NCBI GenBank assembly: GCA_904395865.1
Contig: CAJFNY010000065.1
Coordinates: 1-64,000 of the forward strand
Source of the DNA: an uncultured Oscillospiraceae bacterium
GTDB taxonomy: Bacteria > Bacillota > Clostridia > Oscillospirales > Oscillospiraceae
Length of the DNA stretch: 64,000 nucleotides
Direction: 5' to 3'
Shown here: piece by piece, positions 62,460-64,000 of the stretch
How positions within the stretch are numbered: the first letter of the stretch is position 1
Layout of the letters: each line of letters begins with the position of its first letter
Notes under the pieces: generated by a model
Seen by the model: only the letters and a program-made list of their open reading frames with translations
Database searches by the model: none
Told to the model about the DNA's origin: nothing
Program-made: the position numbers and the translations under genes

Positions 62460-63391
62460 TGGAATTCAACCACGTGTCCGTCCTGCTGGACGAGTGCCTG
62501 GAGGCGCTGGCCGTCCGGCCGGACGGCATCTATCTGGACGGCACCCTGGGCGGCGCCGGCCATTCGGCGGAGATTGCCCGCCGCCTGACGACGGGCCGCC
62601 TCATCGGCGTCGACCGGGATCCGACGGCGTTGGCCGCCGCCGCAGAGCGCCTGGCCCCGTGGAAGGATCGGATCACCCTGGTGCACGACAATTTCCGCAA
62701 CCTGGGCGCCATCCTGGACCGGCTGGAGCTTCCGGCCGTGGACGGGATGCTGCTGGACCTGGGCGTCTCGTCACCCCAGCTGGACGACGGGGCCCGGGGC
62801 TTTTCCTACCTGGCCGACGCGCCGCTGGACATGCGGATGGACCGCGGCGCATCGCTGACGGCGTGGGAGATCGTCAATCACTGGCCCCGGGAGGAGCTGC
62901 GGCGCATCCTCTGGGAGTACGGCGAGGAGCGGTACGCGCCGCAGATCGCCGCGGCCATTGACCGGCGCCGCGCCGCGTCACCCATCGACACGACGCTGCA
63001 GCTGGTGGACGTGATCCGCAGCGCCATGCCGCCCCAGGCCCTGCGGGAGAAGCAGCACCCGGCCAAGCGCACGTTCCAGGCCATCCGCATCGCCGTCAAC
63101 GATGAGCTGGCCGCCGTGGGGGATGCGATGGCGGCGGCGGTGCCCCGGCTGCGGCCGGGCGGCCGGCTGGCGGTGATCACGTTCCACTCCCTGGAGGATC
63201 GGATCGTCAAGAACGCCCTGCAGGCTGCGGCCCGGGGCTGTGTCTGCCCGCCGGATTTCCCGGTCTGCGTCTGCGGCAGGAAGCCGCAGGTCCGCATGCT
63301 GACCAGGAAGCCCATCGTCTCCGGCTCTGCGGAGCTGGAGCGCAACCCACGCGCCCGGAGCGCCAAGCTCCGTGTGGCGGAGAAGCTTTGA
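62459..63391 (+). CDS. rsmH: 16S rRNA (cytosine1402-N4)-methyltransferase RsmH
   Basis: FNHVSVLLDECLEALAVRPDGIYLDGTLGGAGHS..AKRTFQAIRIAVNDEL. Confidence 0.97.
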   Translation: MEFNHVSVLLDECLEALAVRPDGIYLDGTLGGAGHSAEIARRLTTGRLIGVDRDPTALAAAAERLAPWKDRITLVHDNFRNLGAILDRLELPAVDGMLLDLGVSSPQLDDGARGFSYLADAPLDMRMDRGASLTAWEIVNHWPREELRRILWEYGEERYAPQIAAAIDRRRAASPIDTTLQLVDVIRSAMPPQALREKQHPAKRTFQAIRIAVNDELAAVGDAMAAAVPRLRPGGRLAVITFHSLEDRIVKNALQAAARGCVCPPDFPVCVCGRKPQVRMLTRKPIVSGSAELERNPRARSAKLRVAEKL

Positions 63392-63424
63392 GTGCAGCGA
63401 CATTCGGAAAGGAAGCTGGCCACG

Positions 63425-63961
63425 ATGGCAGAGTATCAGAACGCGCGGGTTCCCCGCTATGAGACGAACGGCTCGGCCGCATACGACCTGCGGCGGTACG
63501 GCAGCGCTGCGCCCCAGCGGGCGCCGGGACGGGGGCTGCCGGAGGAGCGGCGCCGTCCGGCGCCGGTCCGGCGTGTCCGGGCCAAGCTGGCCGTTGCGCC
63601 GTTCGCGGTGCTCGGCATGGTGGCCGTGATGGGGATGCTGATCCTGGTGGTGTTCAGCTACGTCCGGCTCTACGAGGCCAAGTCCCAGGTGGGGCAGCTG
63701 ACCGAGGAGCTGACGACGCTCCAGCAGGAGCAGGACGCGCTGACCTCGGAGTATGAGAGCAAGATCGACCTGGTGGCCATTGAGGAGCGGGCACGGGCCA
63801 TGGGCATGGTTCAGCCCACGTCCGTTCAGACCGTCTACCTGGACCTTTCCGGAACCGACCGGGCGGAGGTGCTGCAGGAGGAGGAGGCCTCCGGACCGCT
63901 GGCGTCGCTGCTGGAGGCGTTCCGCTCCAGCGTGGAGAGTCTGGTGTCATACCTGTCCTGA
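63425..63961 (+). CDS. ftsL: FtsL-like cell division protein
   Basis: Basic N-terminus, one TM, leucine-rich coiled coil (YEAKSQVGQLTEELTTLQQEQDALTSEYESKIDLVAIEERARAMGM); position directly after rsmH. Confidence 0.8.
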   Translation: MAEYQNARVPRYETNGSAAYDLRRYGSAAPQRAPGRGLPEERRRPAPVRRVRAKLAVAPFAVLGMVAVMGMLILVVFSYVRLYEAKSQVGQLTEELTTLQQEQDALTSEYESKIDLVAIEERARAMGMVQPTSVQTVYLDLSGTDRAEVLQEEEASGPLASLLEAFRSSVESLVSYLS

Positions 63962-64000
63962 TGGGACACATATAGTATTTTGCAGGAAAGTATGGTACAA

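Overview
The window is a GC-rich, low-mobility Firmicutes chromosome segment. Its gene content resembles the Clostridia/Oscillospiraceae (inference from gene families). It is dense with housekeeping operons: rplL-rplJ, rplA-rplK-nusG-secE-rpmG, ruvX, tcdA, a PrsA-like foldase, PBP1A, ecfA1-ecfA2-ecfT-truA, a ClpC-type AAA+ protein, tmk, mltG, alaS, cca, murC, comEC-holA, ppx-ppk1, recD2-comF-mreB, a surface-polysaccharide block (O-antigen ligase, DUF4330, GT4-CsaB fusion, GT), and the start of the dcw cluster (mraZ-rsmH-ftsL). I found no rRNA, tRNA, CRISPR array, transposase, prophage or defence island. The most interesting signals are non-coding. (1) Two copies of a ~115-nt three-hairpin element lie in inverted orientation around the ribosomal-protein block. 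They differ at only 7 positions, and every difference preserves the predicted RNA structure. (2) A 25-bp palindromic direct repeat flanks one copy like a target-site duplication. (3) A LexA-box-like palindrome and a large hairpin lie upstream of mraZ. (4) A Pho-box-like 11-bp tandem repeat lies upstream of ppx-ppk1. (5) A 6S RNA candidate lies directly 3' of a DUF1292 gene. (6) A frameshifted SLH-protein remnant and a Cys-rich, probably spore-associated protein are present. All coordinates and alignments were read by eye; no search or folding software was run.
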